From: Rikenellaceae bacterium
GTDB taxonomy: Bacteria; Bacteroidota; Bacteroidia; Bacteroidales; Rikenellaceae
DNA length: 10,042 nucleotides
Assembly (NCBI GenBank): GCA_021203585.1
Contig: JAJQAW010000263.1
Location: 1 to 10,042 of the forward strand
Reading direction: 5' to 3'
Shown here piece after piece: positions 8,278 to 10,042 of this stretch. How positions within the stretch are numbered: the stretch's first letter is position 1; the number at the start of each line of letters is the position of its first letter. The notes beneath the pieces were generated by a model, which saw nothing but the letters and a program-made list of their open reading frames with translations, had not been told where the DNA came from and made no database searches. A program made the translations under genes and the position numbers.

Positions 8278-9057
8278 GTGGTGATTGGCGGCGGCAATAT
8301 GGGCGGCGCATTGATCGAAGGGTTTTTAAAATCCGGCAGCTTTACTGCGCAAGATATTCAAGTAGCCGATCCTTCGGAGGCTACCCGGAGCCGGTATGAA
8401 GCAATGGGACTTACGGCCTTTGCCAACAACCGGGAAGCGGTTTCGGATGCGGATGTGGTTATCATTGCCGTCAAACCGTGGTACGCTACGGAAGTCGCCC
8501 GTGAAATCTGCTCTACGCTGAAAGACGGGGCTTGTATTGTTTCGGTAGCGGCCGGCATACCGCTCAAAGGACTGGAGGATTTATTCGGTACCGAAGTGCC
8601 GGTCTTTCGCTGCATTCCCAATATCGGGGCGGCTTCCGGCTCGTCGATGAGTTTTATTTCCAGCAATACGGCCACCCAGGAGGAAAAACAACAAATTACC
8701 GAACTCTTCGATACCGTCGGAACAGCTGCGGTTATTCCTGAAAGTCAATTGGATGCCGCCATGGTGCTGGCTTCCTGCGGTACCGCTTATGCCTTGCGGT
8801 ACCTCCGGGCCGCGATGCAGGCCGGTATCCAAATGGGACTGACGGCGAACCTTTCCCGAACGGCAGTGGCACAAACCCTCAAGGGAGCGGCAGAGTTGTT
8901 GCTGGACGGTGAAATCCATCCCGAAGCCGCTGTCGATCAGGTAACCACACCGGGAGGAGTGACTATTGTCGGTCTCAATGCGATGGAACAAAAAGGCTTT
9001 ACGACTGCCGTGCTCGAAGGACACCTGGCAGCATACCGAAAGGTCAAAGAAAAGTAG
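8278..9057 (+). CDS. proC: Pyrroline-5-carboxylate reductase ProC (start affected by an A7 run)
   Basis: Catalyses the last step of proline synthesis, NAD(P)H-dependent reduction of 1-pyrroline-5-carboxylate, in the cytoplasm. Reading from GTG 8278 gives 259 residues with the Rossmann glycine motif GGGNMGG (residues 4-10), 'AVKP' at 64-67, 'RCIPNI' at 111-116 and the C-terminal family signature region 'TTPGGVTIVGLNAME' (223-237). GTG 8278 trims the first beta strand to 'MVIGGGN'. A better N-terminus, 'MGKKIVVIGGGNMGG', would arise from ATG 8264 if the A run at 8269-8275 had eight As. With the seven present, ATG 8264 reads into TAG at 8276-8278 after four codons. The true gene therefore probably starts at 8264 with one A missing from this sequence, or translation uses GTG 8278 or 8281. 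It lies about 20-34 bp after recR. Confidence 0.92.
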   Translation: MVIGGGNMGGALIEGFLKSGSFTAQDIQVADPSEATRSRYEAMGLTAFANNREAVSDADVVIIAVKPWYATEVAREICSTLKDGACIVSVAAGIPLKGLEDLFGTEVPVFRCIPNIGAASGSSMSFISSNTATQEEKQQITELFDTVGTAAVIPESQLDAAMVLASCGTAYALRYLRAAMQAGIQMGLTANLSRTAVAQTLKGAAELLLDGEIHPEAAVDQVTTPGGVTIVGLNAMEQKGFTTAVLEGHLAAYRKVKEK

Positions 9058-9191
9058 GGTACTGGCCGATCCGTGGAACGGAAACCACCCGCCGAGGTTT
9101 TGAACTGCAGGATAAATTCGGGTCGGATTTCTGCCTCCTGCTTTTTTCTCTTTGGCGGGATAAACTTCCTTGCTCGTGTTCCCTGCTACGG

Positions 9192-9224
9192 ACAACGGGA
9201 TTACCCAGGGGGTAATCCCGTTGT
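9192..9224. terminator. Hairpin between convergent proC and TonB receptor genes
   Basis: acaacgggattaccc (9192-9206) and gggtaatcccgttgt (9210-9224) are perfect inverse complements, giving a 15-bp stem with a 3-nt loop (agg). It sits 134 bp after proC and 15 bp after the end of the minus-strand receptor gene, the place expected for a bidirectional terminator. A T5 run (9237-9241) lies 12 bases past the stem on the plus side. There is no T tract on the minus side, so it is not a textbook intrinsic terminator. Confidence 0.6.
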
Positions 9225-9239
9225 AGCTTCAAACCGTTT

Positions 9240-10042
9240 TTACAGGGAAAATTTCATTCCGAAAAAGAAGGTACGGGGCAGGTTCGGTCCGTAAATAAAT
9301 CCGGCGTCTTTCGTTTCTCCCGCATCCACCTGCTTCTGGTATTGGTCGAATACATTTTTCATTCCGCCATGGAGTTCCAGGCTAATGGAAGAGGTAAGAG
9401 AAAACGTGTAGGCCAGTTTAAATCCGGCATCGAAAAATTCTTCGCTTTTAACGATCTCGTTTTCGTTGAAATCCGTCGCCGCGTGGGGAACAAACATACG
9501 GCCGGAATAATTTCCCGTTACGGAAGCGGTGAAATTCCGGCAGGGGGTATAATTGAGCAGCAGGTATCCGTAATGGTCCGGAGTGCGCGGCATCTGGCGC
9601 TGCGGCTCGAGGTCTTCAAAAATTTCTTCCGGCTCTTTGTATTTACTGTTTTGCAGGGTATATCCCATTTGCAGACCGATTTTCGGCCAATTCAGCGCCA
9701 ATTCCGTATTGATTCCCTTCACGATGGCGCCTCCGGAGTTGACCCGGGTATACAACCAGTTGCCTTGAGCATCGGTGGTTTCACCTCCTTCCAACTTGAA
9801 AGCGTCCCGAAGGTTGGTGTAGAAGCCTTCGACCAGTAGATTGCCGTGCACGCTTCCCCACCGCCGGTAAAAATCGGTCGATGCACTGAAACTGTTGGAA
9901 TATTCCGGTTTCAGATCCGGATCGAGTTCGATCAGTGCCACTTTTCCTCCGACTGCCTCCACATGCAGGTCCTCGTCGTAAGCTAGCAGGCCGCGGTAGC
10001 CGCTGGAATAACTACCCCGCAAGATCCGGTCCGGCCTCATGG
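9240..10042 (-). CDS. TonB-dependent receptor, C-terminal barrel (5' partial)
   Basis: An outer-membrane receptor that takes up a large ligand such as a metal chelate or cofactor using TonB energy; only its last 267 or so codons are in the window. The minus-strand frame is open from the window edge to TAA at 9242-9240. Visible marks are 'LRGSYSSGYR', 'AYDEDLHVEAVGG', 'ELDPDLKPEYSNSFSASTDF', the aromatic-rich alternating strands of a barrel, 'MKNVFDQYQK' and a closing strand 'RTFFFGMKFSL'. An ATG at 10040 is present but is internal: this class is normally around 700-800 residues with signal peptide and plug upstream. Ligand cannot be told from the barrel alone. No lesion is seen, though 'YRGLLAYDEDLH' replaces the more usual 'RAPQ' before the DEDLH motif. 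Confidence 0.88.
   Translation of the reverse strand, partial: MRPDRILRGSYSSGYRGLLAYDEDLHVEAVGGKVALIELDPDLKPEYSNSFSASTDFYRRWGSVHGNLLVEGFYTNLRDAFKLEGGETTDAQGNWLYTRVNSGGAIVKGINTELALNWPKIGLQMGYTLQNSKYKEPEEIFEDLEPQRQMPRTPDHYGYLLLNYTPCRNFTASVTGNYSGRMFVPHAATDFNENEIVKSEEFFDAGFKLAYTFSLTSSISLELHGGMKNVFDQYQKQVDAGETKDAGFIYGPNLPRTFFFGMKFSL

Noticed and set aside
1..10042. CRISPR arrays, tRNA, rRNA, insertion sequences, phage or defence genes
   Set aside because: No regular repeat-spacer pattern, cloverleaf, transposase motif or defence-type domain was seen on either strand.

Overview
The window reads as chromosomal DNA of a Bacteroidota bacterium, most likely a gut-type member of the Bacteroidales; a Rikenellaceae/Alistipes-like origin is a guess. 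The evidence is the gene content: a BatD/BatE pair, a carboxypeptidase-regulatory-domain outer-membrane receptor, a TonB-dependent receptor with a 'YDEDLHVEAVGG' stretch, and a ClC channel carrying CBS domains. A perfect Bacteroidota -7 box (TAnnTTTG) sits before batD, and most starts lack a Shine-Dalgarno sequence. Base composition is roughly even to slightly GC-rich.

Layout. 1-176: 3' end of a bile acid:sodium symporter (BASS) family gene. 211-1997: a ClC chloride channel/transporter with C-terminal CBS domains, split by a frameshift at a T5 run. 2180-4488: a SusC-like/outer-membrane beta-barrel receptor gene with an intact first 538 codons, then four lesions within about 450 bp (three in-frame TAA codons and one frameshift at a T7 run). 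4489-4977: about 490 bp without a convincing gene, though an interrupted minus-strand frame is visible. 4978-7628: batD (intact) and batE (two adjacent in-frame stops at its second membrane helix). 7644-8243: recR, starting at TTG. 8264/8278-9057: proC, whose natural ATG is one base out of frame because of an A7 run. 9058-9239: intergenic DNA with a 15-bp perfect hairpin. 9240-10042, minus strand: 3' part of a TonB-dependent receptor running off the window.

How the genes relate. batD and batE are 5 bp apart and probably form one transcript, continuing closely into recR and proC. BatD/BatE are envelope proteins of the Bat (Bacteroides aerotolerance) group; RecR and ProC are housekeeping. The usual batABC partners are not next to batD here. 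proC and the TonB receptor are convergent and share the hairpin.

The main unusual property is damage. Four plus-strand genes carry reading-frame lesions, and three of them are explained by one missing base in a T or A run. This pattern suggests homopolymer sequencing/assembly error, with slippage or genuine decay as alternatives. The three TAA codons in the receptor are not homopolymer events and look like real nonsense changes. I see no CRISPR array, tRNA, rRNA, insertion sequence, phage gene or defence system, and nothing I would call a new biological system.
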